Source: Eubacterium sp. (GTDB lineage Bacteria; Bacillota; Clostridia; Lachnospirales; Lachnospiraceae). Taken from it: DNA of 32,408 bases. Positions 14,198 to 21,521 of this stretch are shown piece by piece (the stretch's first letter is position 1; the number at the start of each line of letters is the position of its first letter). Both the position numbers and the translations under genes were made by a program. The notes under the pieces are model-generated. The model ran no database searches, was not told where the DNA came from, and saw only the letters and a program-made list of their open reading frames with translations. The stretch lies in assembly GCA_022764165.1 (NCBI GenBank), contig JALERM010000044.1, forward strand, positions 1-32,408, in the 5' to 3' direction.

Positions 14198-15088
14198 ATG
14201 CAGTTCAAAAGACGTGACGGATTATTAAGTTCTATTTTTAATGTTCTCACCTGCGGCCTGTATTCGATTTATTTTTGGTATCAGTATGGGGAAGATGTGA
14301 ATGTTATTTGTGCAGAAGACGGAAAAATGACTCAGAATTATATTGTGGCATGGATTCTGGGAATGATCACCTGTGGAATTTATCCACTGTACTGGTTGTA
14401 TAATCTGGCATCAAGACTTGATACGGCAGGGAAAAAGTACGATGTGAATGTGGAATCTCCGGTATTCTTCACTCTGTTTATGAATATTCCGTTCCTTTCG
14501 TTTTTCTATGCCTGTGATGTTATGAACAAGTTTATGGAAAAGTACGAAGAAAAATATCCGAACGGAAATGGATATGGCAATCATGGTACTTATGGACAGG
14601 GCGGTTATGGTGGACCGGTTCCTCCGGTACGTCCTTATGGCGGCGGCAATATGCAGAGTGTGGGATCCCAGATTGGTTCTCAGTTTAAATCTGCAGTGCA
14701 GGATATGGGCAACAGCATCAAGAACACTGCACAGAGTGCAATGCCGACCTGTAAGAACTGTGGTGCCCCTGTTCCTCCGGGAAAGAATTACTGTAAGAGA
14801 TGTGGTTATCCTGTCAATGGACCTGCCCCGCAGAATCCGCCGTTTGGTGGAATGGGAAGTGTACCTCCGGCAGCTCCGGAACCTCCGGTAAATCCTCAGA
14901 TGCAGCAGGTATCACAGTCGGTGAACCCACCGGTACAGGAACTGGAAGTAGAGATTGAGCCAACCGTGAAAGAGATTCCACCGGTGGCAGAGCCTGTACA
15001 GGAAAAGCCGGTATGCCCGAACTGTGGCGGTTCCATCAAACCAGGAGATAAGTTCTGCATTAATTGCGGAAGTAAAATTGAACAGTAA
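14198..15088 (+). CDS. DUF4234 membrane protein with two C-terminal zinc ribbons
   Basis: The 296-aa protein starts with a DUF4234-like membrane module of about 110 residues (LSSIFNVLTCGLYSIYFWYQ, MITCGIYPLYWLYNLASRL, FTLFMNIPFLSFFYACDVMN). A Gly/Tyr/Pro-rich linker follows (about 120-150). A first zinc ribbon, CKNCGAPVPPGKNYCKRCG, lies near 184-202. After a long Pro/Gln-rich spacer a second ribbon, CPNCGGSIKPGDKFCINCG, lies at the very end. Both have CxxC-x10-CxxC spacing. GGGAGG lies 7 nt before the ATG. It has its own promoter and terminator. Function unknown; such proteins are thought to sit at the membrane with cytoplasmic ribbons. Confidence 0.85.
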   Translation: MQFKRRDGLLSSIFNVLTCGLYSIYFWYQYGEDVNVICAEDGKMTQNYIVAWILGMITCGIYPLYWLYNLASRLDTAGKKYDVNVESPVFFTLFMNIPFLSFFYACDVMNKFMEKYEEKYPNGNGYGNHGTYGQGGYGGPVPPVRPYGGGNMQSVGSQIGSQFKSAVQDMGNSIKNTAQSAMPTCKNCGAPVPPGKNYCKRCGYPVNGPAPQNPPFGGMGSVPPAAPEPPVNPQMQQVSQSVNPPVQELEVEIEPTVKEIPPVAEPVQEKPVCPNCGGSIKPGDKFCINCGSKIEQ

Positions 15089-15100
15089 AAAATATCTTAT

Positions 15101-15152
15101 AAAAATATCTGCTCAGTCTCGTAAACTGCGAGAACTGAGCAGATATTTTTTT
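15101..15152. terminator. Strong bidirectional terminator
   Basis: A 16-base arm AAAAATATCTGCTCAG (15101-15116) pairs with CTGAGCAGATATTTTT (15135-15150). Inside the loop TCTCG and CGAGA form a further short stem. The A-rich left and T-rich right ends suit termination of both convergent genes (DUF4234 and the PurF-like gene). Confidence 0.88.
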
Positions 15153-15172
15153 CAATAAAGAAAAATTCTTTC

Positions 15173-16579
15173 TTATTCTTTTCCATTAAAGCAGTAAGTA
15201 CACAGTTTGCACGGTGAAAGACCAATGGATTTCACCATATCATCCAGACGATGGTAGCGAAGTGTAGTGAAGTTCAGTTCTTTGCGGATATCGTCCAGCA
15301 TTCCCTCGTAGTTATGGGAGTCAGGATTTGCGTAGTCTTCCAGAATGGCTTCTGTGATGGTACCTTCACGTTTCTGGATCACGCGGCGGGTGATCAGATC
15401 CATCTCTGATTTAGAACGGGAGAAGTTCAGGTATTTACATCCGTATAACAGCGGCGGGCATGCCGGACGGATATGAACTTCTTTTGCTCCGCTTTCATAG
15501 AGGAATTCTGTGGTCTGTCCCAGCTGGGTTCCGCGGACGATGGAATCATCGATCAGCAGAAGGCTCTTGTCTTTGATCAGCTGCTTGACAGGAATCAGTT
15601 TCATATGTGCGATCTGTTCACGCTGACTCTGGTGTGTCGGCATAAAGGAACGAGGCCAGGTCGGTGTGTATTTGATAAATGGGCGGGCAAACGGGATGCC
15701 GGACTCATTGGCATATCCGATTGCATGCGGGGTACCGGAATCCGGAACGCCGGCAACAATATCAGGGCGTACGTTATCACGCTGTGCAAGAAGAGAACCG
15801 CAGTTATAACGCATCTGCTCCACATTGATCCCTTCGTATGTGGAAGTGGGGTATCCATAATATACCCAGAGGAAGGAACAGATTTTCATTTCTTCTCTGG
15901 CGGGGGATACGGTCTCGGCACCTTCCGGTGTGAAGAAAACGATTTCGCATGGTCCCAGTTCTTTGTAATCATGATAACCAAGATTACAGTAGGCAAAGCT
16001 TTCAAAGGAAGCACAGATGGCATCATCTTTCTTGCCGAGTATCAGAGGGGTACGTCCCATGCGGTCTCTGGCGGCATAAATTCCTTTTGGTGTCATGACC
16101 AGCATGGTCATGGAACCGTCAATCATGTCCTGTGCATGGCGGATTCCTTCTACAAGTGTTGGTTTCTGATTGATCAAAGAAGCGACCATCTCTGTGGCGT
16201 TGATACTTCCGCCGCTCATTTCCAGAAAATGTGTGCAGCCATTGCTGAAAGAATGTTTTACCAGTTCGTCCATATTGTTGATCTTACCTACGGTTGTAAT
16301 GGCAAAACTCCCCAGATGTGACTGTACCATCAGCGGCTGTGGTTCTGTGTCAGAGATACAGCCGATTCCCAGGGTTCCTGTCAGTTCTTCAACATCCCGT
16401 TCAAACTTGGTACGGAACGGTGAGTTCTGAATGTTATGAATCGCCCGGTTGAATCCAAGTGTCTTGTCATAGACTGCCATACCGCCCCGGCGTGTTCCCA
16501 GATGAGAATGATAGTCCGTTCCAAAGAAAAGGTCAGAAACACAGTTGTTTTTTGATGCAACTCCAAAAATTCCACCCAT
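15173..16579 (-). CDS. Amidophosphoribosyltransferase-like protein lacking the N-terminal nucleophile cysteine
   Basis: The 468-aa protein has the two-domain layout of PurF: a class II glutamine amidotransferase half and a PRTase half with the PRPP motif LLLIDDSIVRGTQ (341-352) and pyrophosphate loop AGVPDSGTPHAIGYA (276-290). Cysteines at positions expected for the PurF iron-sulfur cluster remain (C234, C374 or C381, C457, C460). However, it starts MGGIFGVAS, with Gly at position 2 where PurF must expose Cys as nucleophile. The RHRGQ-type motif is also altered to LGTRRGGM. It can hardly hydrolyse glutamine and may use ammonia, another donor, or be regulatory. GGAG lies 7 nt before ATG. It is monocistronic with its own promoter. 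The true PurF is presumably elsewhere. Confidence 0.85.
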   Translation of the reverse strand: MGGIFGVASKNNCVSDLFFGTDYHSHLGTRRGGMAVYDKTLGFNRAIHNIQNSPFRTKFERDVEELTGTLGIGCISDTEPQPLMVQSHLGSFAITTVGKINNMDELVKHSFSNGCTHFLEMSGGSINATEMVASLINQKPTLVEGIRHAQDMIDGSMTMLVMTPKGIYAARDRMGRTPLILGKKDDAICASFESFAYCNLGYHDYKELGPCEIVFFTPEGAETVSPAREEMKICSFLWVYYGYPTSTYEGINVEQMRYNCGSLLAQRDNVRPDIVAGVPDSGTPHAIGYANESGIPFARPFIKYTPTWPRSFMPTHQSQREQIAHMKLIPVKQLIKDKSLLLIDDSIVRGTQLGQTTEFLYESGAKEVHIRPACPPLLYGCKYLNFSRSKSEMDLITRRVIQKREGTITEAILEDYANPDSHNYEGMLDDIRKELNFTTLRYHRLDDMVKSIGLSPCKLCTYCFNGKE

Positions 16580-16612
16580 ATTTGTTCTCCTTTTTATGTG
16601 TCATGAAATTAG

Positions 16613-16639
16613 GCAGCTGAAATCAGCTGCAAGTTTTTT
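16613..16639 (+). other. Palindromic hairpin in the PurF-like leader
   Basis: GCAGCTGA and TCAGCTGC form a near-perfect 8-bp stem with a 2-nt centre, followed on the plus strand by AAGTTTTTTC. On the sense (minus) strand it lies in the 5' leader of the PurF-like gene without a following T-tract. It could be a terminator of antisense transcripts or a protein-binding palindrome. Confidence 0.45.
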
Positions 16640-16661
16640 CTGTAAAATAACCACGTATTCC

Positions 16662-16690
16662 ATTATATAATGCCATTTTAAGGAACGCAA
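16662..16690 (-). promoter_or_regulatory. Promoter of the PurF-like gene
   Basis: On the minus strand TTGCGT (16685-16690) and TATAAT (16662-16667) have a 17-bp spacer. The leader is about 75 nt and contains the GCAGCTGA hairpin. A TTTTGTACAAAA palindrome lies further upstream (16729-16740) and may be an operator. Confidence 0.65.
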
Positions 16691-16779
16691 GGCAAAAAAT
16701 AACGGAATATTATCAAAATCCTGTGCTGTTTTGTACAAAATGAAATACATAGTTCAAATCCACAGATGTATGGTTGCAC

Positions 16780-16809
16780 TTGCATTCATCTGTTATCCTG
16801 GAGTAAAAT
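16780..16809 (+). promoter_or_regulatory. Likely promoter of the 81-aa/glycosylase operon
   Basis: TTGCAT (16780-16785) and TAAAAT (16804-16809) have an 18-bp spacer and lie 46 bp before the GTG start. It is divergent from the PurF-like promoter. Confidence 0.5.
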
Positions 16810-16855
16810 ACAGTGTGATTCATACAGAAAATTGTCAGGACAGGAGAGTGATATT

Positions 16856-17101
16856 GTGAGAAGTATGGAATTCAAAATGGAACGCCAGGGGCTTTTGCAG
16901 GTGGGGCAGGAAGTGACAGTTACGGAGAGCCCGCTGCCAACCTCCTATTACTATACGATTCAGCCTATGATCGCGATGAGCAAGAATTATCTGGGATATG
17001 AGCGGCTGAAATCAAGAAAAGGGATTGTGAAAGATATCCGTGAGACAGACAGAGGATATTATACGGACGTGGAATTTGATGAGGAGGATGTGGAAGGATG
17101 A
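16856..17101 (+). CDS. Conserved-looking 81-aa protein, unknown function
   Basis: I chose the GTG start (16856), preceded by AGGAG with a 9-nt spacer; an in-frame ATG follows three codons later. Further upstream the frame runs into the promoter. The small soluble protein has no membrane segment. It starts with a strand-rich part (MERQGLLQVGQEVTVTESPL), has PTSYYYTIQPMIAMSKNYLG in the middle and a very acidic end (DVEFDEEDVEG). It overlaps the glycosylase gene by ATGA, so the two are translated together. The link suggests a helper role in the same pathway, which I cannot demonstrate. Confidence 0.7.
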   Translation: MRSMEFKMERQGLLQVGQEVTVTESPLPTSYYYTIQPMIAMSKNYLGYERLKSRKGIVKDIRETDRGYYTDVEFDEEDVEG

Positions 17102-17610
17102 CAGAGACGGAACGGGTGATACATGAAATCCCGCCTGTCTGGAACGAAAACAGCAGGGTATTGATTCTGGGGAGTTTTCCTTCCGTCAAGTCGAGAGAGG
17201 GACGCTTTTTTTATAATCATCCGCAGAACAGGTTTTGGAAAGTGCTGGCGGCCATATTGGATTGTCCGGTTCCCCGGACGATAGAAGAAAAAAAGCAGAT
17301 GCTGCTGAGTCATGGGATTGCCGTGTGGGATGTGATTGCATCCTGCCAAATCCAGGGCTCCAGTGACAGCAGTATCCGGGATGTGGTTCCCAATGATTTG
17401 TCTGTGATTCTGTCACATGCTCCCGTAGTGCAGATTTATGCCAATGGTACTGCCGCATGGAAACTATATGAAAAATATATCAGACCCGTCAGCGGAAGGG
17501 AGGCGGTTCGTCTTCCCTCCACCAGTCCAGCCAATGCAGCATGGAAGCTGGATCGTCTGACAGAAGAATGGAAACAGATGAAAAAGGTTCTTTCCTGTTC
17601 CGAAATATAG
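17098..17610 (+). CDS. DNA-deoxyinosine (hypoxanthine) glycosylase, UDG superfamily
   Basis: The 170-aa protein fits the family 6 / TIGR04274 hypoxanthine-DNA glycosylases of the uracil-DNA glycosylase superfamily. These remove deaminated adenine from DNA to start base excision repair. Visible family features are the N-terminal RVLILGSFPSVKSRE motif followed by FFYNHPQNRFWKVLAAIL, and the C-terminal LPSTSPANAAW loop. The ATG overlaps the stop of the 81-aa gene. The 3' end of the gene (17583-17610) is part of a hairpin with sequence beyond the stop, at the start of an elaborate structured region that ends in a terminator. Confidence 0.85.
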   Translation: MTETERVIHEIPPVWNENSRVLILGSFPSVKSREGRFFYNHPQNRFWKVLAAILDCPVPRTIEEKKQMLLSHGIAVWDVIASCQIQGSSDSSIRDVVPNDLSVILSHAPVVQIYANGTAAWKLYEKYIRPVSGREAVRLPSTSPANAAWKLDRLTEEWKQMKKVLSCSEI

Positions 17611-17633
17611 GAATGGGAGAGAACCTTTGCTGC

Positions 17634-17694
17634 CCCGCGGCAGGATCGCACTGCGGCGGAGAGGAATTATGTTGCCGAAAGCAACCCGCCGCAG
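17634..17694. other. GC-rich multi-hairpin element after the glycosylase gene
   Basis: CTGCGGCGG (17651-17659) can pair either with CCGCGGCAG just upstream (17635-17643, one mismatch, 7-nt loop) or perfectly with CCGCCGCAG downstream (17686-17694). The second fold encloses a further GTTGC-CGAAA-GCAAC stem-loop (17671-17685). The two folds exclude each other. The element is far more GC-rich than its surroundings and leads straight into the terminator at 17700. It could be a structured 3' UTR, a small RNA or a dispersed repeat. Confidence 0.55.
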
Positions 17695-17699
17695 GCGTA

Positions 17700-17725
17700 G
17701 AATCCTGCAAAGCAGGATTCTTTTT
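17700..17725 (+). terminator. Terminator of the glycosylase operon
   Basis: GAATCCTGC and GCAGGATTC form a 9-bp stem with loop AAA, followed by TTTTT. It touches the stop of the convergent xpt gene. Confidence 0.88.
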
Positions 17726-18303
17726 CAATTATTTGGACGGAAAGTAAGGGAGTCGTCTGTCATGGAATCAATGATTGCAAGGGATTCCAGATGTACGCCC
17801 ATATCGCGGATGATACGGCCGCCTTCCTGAAAACCTTTTTCAATCACAATACCTGCGCCTTCCAGCGTAGCGCCAGATTTTTGGACAATTTCAATCAGCC
17901 CCAGAAGAGCACAGCCATTTGCCAGAAAATCATCAATCAGCAATACATGGTCTTCGGGACCAAGAAATTTCTTGGACAAAATAACATCGTATACTTTTTT
18001 GTGAGTAAAGGATTCCACCTTGGAAGTGTACATTTCTCCGTCAAGATTCAGGCTCTGTGCTTTTTTTGCGAAAATAACAGGCACATTGAAATACTGAGCG
18101 ACCAGGCAGGCAATACCGATCCCGGAAGCTTCAATGGTAAGAATTTTGGTGATGGGAGCATCCTGAAAACGGCGCTTAAATTCTTTTCCCAGTTCATTGA
18201 TGAAAGGGATGTCCATCTGATGATTCAGAAAACTGTCTACCTTCAATATATTTCCCGGCTTAACGATTCCGTCTTTTATAATGCGTTCTTCTAATAGCTG
18301 CAT
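17725..18303 (-). CDS. xpt: Xanthine phosphoribosyltransferase
   Basis: The 192-aa enzyme salvages xanthine with PRPP to give XMP. It starts MQLLEERIIKDGIVKPGNIL and has the motif LKVDSFLNHQMD typical of Xpt, plus the PRPP-binding VLLIDDFLANGCALLGL. The length matches B. subtilis Xpt (194 aa). The start is the ATG with AGGAGGG 7 nt upstream; the longer frame to 18654 is antisense to the neighbouring gene. In B. subtilis xpt has a guanine riboswitch. Here the promoter lies only about 30 bp before the start codon, so there is no room for one. Confidence 0.94.
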   Translation of the reverse strand: MQLLEERIIKDGIVKPGNILKVDSFLNHQMDIPFINELGKEFKRRFQDAPITKILTIEASGIGIACLVAQYFNVPVIFAKKAQSLNLDGEMYTSKVESFTHKKVYDVILSKKFLGPEDHVLLIDDFLANGCALLGLIEIVQKSGATLEGAGIVIEKGFQEGGRIIRDMGVHLESLAIIDSMTDDSLTFRPNN

Positions 18304-18330
18304 ATGATTTCCCTCCTGATGATTTGTATT

Positions 18331-18359
18331 ATCATAACGCTTTATTTTTCCGAGTGCAA
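18331..18359 (-). promoter_or_regulatory. Promoter of xpt
   Basis: On the minus strand TTGCAC (18354-18359) and TATGAT (18331-18336) have a 17-bp spacer. The resulting leader is short and leaves no space for a purine riboswitch. Confidence 0.75.
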
Positions 18360-18402
18360 TCCCCATTTGACAAAAAATACGAAAAACTTCCCCCCGGGGT
18401 GC

Positions 18403-18431
18403 TTGTTCTTTCTGCCGCAGGCTGTTATAAT
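18403..18431 (+). promoter_or_regulatory. Promoter of the 75-aa gene
   Basis: TTGTTC (18403-18408) and TATAAT (18426-18431) have a 17-bp spacer. It is divergent from the xpt promoter. Confidence 0.7.
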
Positions 18432-18453
18432 AAGCGTTACGGGAGGAATACAG

Positions 18454-18681
18454 ATGAAAGAATATGAAGTAATCAGAGAAATCATCAATCAGTGCCCGCT
18501 GAATCATTCCAGAGATCAGTTGTTTGAGGAAATCGAATGTGAAGATCCGGAAGGTTATATCCAGGAAAAATACAGAGGGCGGGATTTTACTTATGATAAG
18601 AGTGTCCGCAGTGATGGGACAATCGTATTTGAGGTATTTGTGTCTGGAATGCATGAAAGATATACATTTACGGAAATATAG
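18454..18681 (+). CDS. Small 75-aa protein, unknown function
   Basis: ATG 18454 has GGGAGG 7 nt upstream and its own promoter. The soluble product begins with an amphipathic helix (MKEYEVIREIINQCPLNHSR) and contains a strand-rich second half (GTIVFEVFVSGMHERYTFTE). I do not recognise a domain. It lies 67 bp before the CsoR-like gene without a clear terminator, so the three genes up to the Mrp-type ATPase may be cotranscribed. A link to metal or iron-sulfur homeostasis is only positional. Confidence 0.7.
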   Translation: MKEYEVIREIINQCPLNHSRDQLFEEIECEDPEGYIQEKYRGRDFTYDKSVRSDGTIVFEVFVSGMHERYTFTEI

Positions 18682-18748
18682 TTTTTAAGTGGTTCCCAAA
18701 TTGCGGAATTGTTCGCATCTATCGTGGGAGTCCCGGGCAGGAGGAATC

Positions 18749-19087
18749 ATGGCAGAAGTACAACACAAGCATACGCATACACATGTCCTTGAGGATGGAA
18801 CGATCGTGGAACATACTCATACGCATACCCATGCAAATACAAAAGCTGTTCTGAATCGGCTGTCCAGAGCAATCGGTCATCTGGAATCTATTCGCCGTAT
18901 GGTAGAAGACGGAAGAGATTGTTCTGAAGTACTGATTCAGCTGGCGGCAGTCAAATCGGCCATCAATAATACAGGAAAAGTAATTCTTCAGGATCATATT
19001 GAACACTGTATCGTTGATGCTGTGCGTGAGGGTGATGAAAAAGCCCTGGAGGAACTGAACCGGGCCATTGACCGGTTTATGAAGTAG
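18749..19087 (+). CDS. CsoR/RcnR-family metal-sensing repressor with His-rich N-terminus
   Basis: The 112-aa protein has the all-helical DUF156 core: VLNRLSRAIGHLESIRRMVE, then DCSEVLIQLAAVKSAINN, then DHIEHCIVDAV. The copper-site triad of CsoR (C36-H61-C65 in M. tuberculosis) is found as C58, H83 and C87 with identical spacing. Unlike typical CsoR, the first 30 residues hold two His clusters (HKHTHTH and HTHTHTH) that could bind extra metal such as nickel, zinc or copper. The start ATG follows AGGAGG with a 4-nt spacer. It lies 59 bp before the Mrp-type gene. Such repressors usually control nearby metal genes, so the ATPase is a candidate target. Confidence 0.88.
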   Translation: MAEVQHKHTHTHVLEDGTIVEHTHTHTHANTKAVLNRLSRAIGHLESIRRMVEDGRDCSEVLIQLAAVKSAINNTGKVILQDHIEHCIVDAVREGDEKALEELNRAIDRFMK

Positions 19088-19146
19088 GAAGCATGGCAAC
19101 TGTTTTTGTTTTCAGTTGCCGGAAATAATAGAAAAGAGGTAGAGTT

Positions 19147-19983
19147 ATGGCAAAAGAATGCAGCAGTACATCCTGCAGCAAAGAAAGCTGCGAGGGATGT
19201 CCAAGCAAAGAAAAAAAGAGCATGCTGGAGGAATTGAATATTTACTCTGAGATTAAGCATGTCATCGGCGTAGTAAGTGGTAAAGGTGGTGTAGGTAAAT
19301 CTTTTGTTACCGCATCACTGGCAAATCAGATGGCGCAGAAAGGATTCCGTGTGGGTATTCTGGACGCAGATATTACAGGCCCGTCTATTCCGAAAATGTA
19401 TGGACTTCACGGTCCGGCACAGGCAGATGACCAGGGAATTTATCCGATGGAGGCAAAGAATGGCATTAAAGTGATGTCTGTGAACCTTCTCCTTCCTCAG
19501 GAAGATGAACCGGTAATCTGGAGAGGACCGATTCTGGCTAATATGGTAAAACAGTTCTGGACAGATGTTATCTGGGGAGACCTGGATTATCTGTTCGTAG
19601 ATATGCCTCCGGGAACCGGTGATGTGCCGCTGACGGTATTCCAGTCACTTCCGGTGGAAGGTATCGTGATCGTATCTTCACCGCAGGATCTGGTTAAGAT
19701 GATTGTGAAGAAAGCTTATAAGATGGCACAGATGATGAATATCAAAGTGCTTGGTCTGGTGGAAAACTACAGTTACATTGTATGTCCTGACTGCGGCAAA
19801 AAACTGCAGGTATTTGGTGAAAGCCATATTGACGAGATTGCAGCCGAACTGCAGATAGACGTACTCGGTAAGATGCCGATCAATCCATTGTATGCAGAAG
19901 CAGCCGACAAGGGTGTGTTCCATGCTGTGGACAATGAATATGTGGAAAAAGCAGTAGAAAAACTGTATATGATGGGAAAATAG
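19147..19983 (+). CDS. Mrp/NBP35-type P-loop ATPase (iron-sulfur carrier)
   Basis: The 278-aa protein has a deviant Walker A GKGGVGKS (45-52), the switch LDADITGPSIPKMYG, and the MPPGTGD motif characteristic of Mrp/ApbC. A CPDC pair near its C-terminal part can bridge an iron-sulfur cluster in the dimer. The N-terminus adds a Cys-rich tail (C5, C10, C15, C18) as in NBP35-like versions. The family assembles or transfers Fe-S clusters in the cytoplasm. GAGG lies 7-8 nt before the ATG. A perfect 11-bp-stem terminator follows. Pairing with a CsoR-type metal sensor suggests metal-responsive expression, an inference. Confidence 0.9.
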   Translation: MAKECSSTSCSKESCEGCPSKEKKSMLEELNIYSEIKHVIGVVSGKGGVGKSFVTASLANQMAQKGFRVGILDADITGPSIPKMYGLHGPAQADDQGIYPMEAKNGIKVMSVNLLLPQEDEPVIWRGPILANMVKQFWTDVIWGDLDYLFVDMPPGTGDVPLTVFQSLPVEGIVIVSSPQDLVKMIVKKAYKMAQMMNIKVLGLVENYSYIVCPDCGKKLQVFGESHIDEIAAELQIDVLGKMPINPLYAEAADKGVFHAVDNEYVEKAVEKLYMMGK

Positions 19984-20025
19984 CAGGGAAACATGTAAAT
20001 AGTGTATGCTTTGGTGTACATGATG

Positions 20026-20063
20026 AAAAATGCGCGTTATGTTTGACATGACGCGCATTTTTG
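20026..20063 (+). terminator. Terminator of the Mrp-type gene
   Basis: AAAATGCGCGT (20027-20037) and ACGCGCATTTT (20051-20061) form an 11-bp stem with a 13-nt loop and a T-rich tail. Confidence 0.88.
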
Positions 20064-20082
20064 CGATTTCATTATTTTTATA

Positions 20083-20130
20083 TTGACAAGAACGTATGTT
20101 TGATGTATAATTCGATAAGAACATATGTTC
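20083..20130 (+). promoter_or_regulatory. SOS promoter with two LexA boxes
   Basis: A consensus TTGACA (20083-20088) and TATAAT (20106-20111) are 17 bp apart. A first box GAACGTATGTTT (20090-20101) fills the spacer. A second, perfect box GAACATATGTTC (20119-20130) covers the transcription start, 29 bp downstream of the first. Both fit the Gram-positive LexA/DinR pattern GAAC-N4-GTTY, so the downstream pair should be damage-inducible. Confidence 0.88.
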
Positions 20131-20156
20131 TAAAAAGAATAAGCGAGGATACTGTT

Positions 20157-21434
20157 ATGGTGATTCAGGAAGCGATGAGTCTGCAGGAAAAATTGAATAT
20201 TTTATCGGATGCGGCCAAGTATGACGTTGCCTGTACATCCAGCGGTGTGGACAGAAAGAATAATGGAAAAGGTGTCGGGAACAGTGTGGCTTCCGGTATT
20301 TGCCATACCTTTTCCTCTGATGGCAGATGCATCAGCCTTCTGAAGATACTTTTTACGAACGAGTGTGTCTTTGACTGTCGGTATTGTGTCAATCGCTCAT
20401 CCAATGATGTGGTTCGGGCTTCGTTTACTCCGCAGGAGGTATGTGAACTTACCATGGGATTTTATCGGAGAAATTACATTGAGGGACTTTTTCTGAGTTC
20501 AGGTATTCTCAAGAATCCTGCCTATACGATGGAACTTTTGTATCAGACCGTGTTCAAACTTCGAACAGAATACCATTTTCAGGGGTATATTCATCTGAAA
20601 GCGATTCCCGGTGCCCCTCAGGAACTGATACAGAGGACCGGTTATTATGCAGATCGTATGAGCATCAATCTGGAGTTTCCGACAGCAGAAGGTCTTCGTA
20701 CACTTGCACCTCATAAGTCCAGGAAGACTATTCTTGCACCCATGAAGCAGATTCAGATACAGGCGAAAGAAAACAGGGAGGAGCTGATGCTTTATCGGAA
20801 CAGTCCACGTTTTGTTCCGGCAGGACAGAGTACGCAGATGATTATCGGGGCTACAGGAGAAAATGACTTTCAGATTGTAAATACTGCGGAATCTCTTTAC
20901 CGGAATTTTGAACTGAAGAGAGTTTTTTACTCTGCATTTGTGAATGTAAATCAGGACACTACCCTGCCTGATCTGCCGCAGGGGCCGCCGCTTTTAAGGG
21001 AACATCGTCTGTATCAGGCAGACTGGCTGATGAGATTTTATGGTTTCCGTGCAGGAGAACTGTTGTCGGAAGAAAAACCGAACTTCAATGTATTCCTGGA
21101 TCCAAAGTGTGACTGGGCAATGCGCCATCTGGAATGTTTTCCTGTGGAAATAAATTCGGCTGACTACCATACGCTGCTTCGAGTACCGGGAATTGGTGTC
21201 AGGTCGGCGCAGAAAATTGTGGGAGCAAGAAAGTACGGAAAGCTGGATTTTGATGATTTGCAGAAGATGCGTGTGGTGCTGAAGCGTGCACTGTATTTTA
21301 TTACCTGCAGTGGGCGTATGATGTATCGAACTAAGCTGGATGAAGATTATATCCTTCGCAATCTGCTGGATCCAAGAGAAAAACTGCCGGTGGATCCTGA
21401 CATCACATATCAGCAGCTTTCTTTGTTCCCGTGA
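20157..21434 (+). CDS. Putative DNA modification/repair radical SAM protein (TIGR03916)
   Basis: The 425-aa protein carries a radical SAM cluster motif CVFDCRYC (CxxxCxxC) near residue 80. Its N-terminal stretch LQEKLNILSDAAKYDVACTS is typical of the TIGR03916 family. A helix-hairpin-helix DNA-binding motif, LLRVPGIGVRSAQKIVGARK, lies near residues 342-361. The reaction is unknown; the family is almost always paired with TIGR03915, as here. The chosen ATG has GAGG 8 nt upstream and lies just after the LexA-controlled promoter; a longer reading would run through the promoter. Control by LexA supports a role in repairing or tolerating DNA damage. Confidence 0.9.
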   Translation: MVIQEAMSLQEKLNILSDAAKYDVACTSSGVDRKNNGKGVGNSVASGICHTFSSDGRCISLLKILFTNECVFDCRYCVNRSSNDVVRASFTPQEVCELTMGFYRRNYIEGLFLSSGILKNPAYTMELLYQTVFKLRTEYHFQGYIHLKAIPGAPQELIQRTGYYADRMSINLEFPTAEGLRTLAPHKSRKTILAPMKQIQIQAKENREELMLYRNSPRFVPAGQSTQMIIGATGENDFQIVNTAESLYRNFELKRVFYSAFVNVNQDTTLPDLPQGPPLLREHRLYQADWLMRFYGFRAGELLSEEKPNFNVFLDPKCDWAMRHLECFPVEINSADYHTLLRVPGIGVRSAQKIVGARKYGKLDFDDLQKMRVVLKRALYFITCSGRMMYRTKLDEDYILRNLLDPREKLPVDPDITYQQLSLFP

Positions 21435-21521
21435 GCAACGAACCAAGTAGCCGCACTTGTGAGGATATTTGGCGACTGCCGCAAGGTCTTTGATTTGACA
21501 CAGAAAGAGGAATACAGGAAT

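Noticed and set aside
15473-16321. 282-codon plus-strand frame inside the PurF-like gene
   Set aside because: Antisense to a gene with clear family motifs; composition is unlike a real protein.
18304-18453. Possible purine riboswitch upstream of xpt
   Set aside because: The xpt promoter lies so close to the start codon that no aptamer fits, and no riboswitch-like conserved core is visible.
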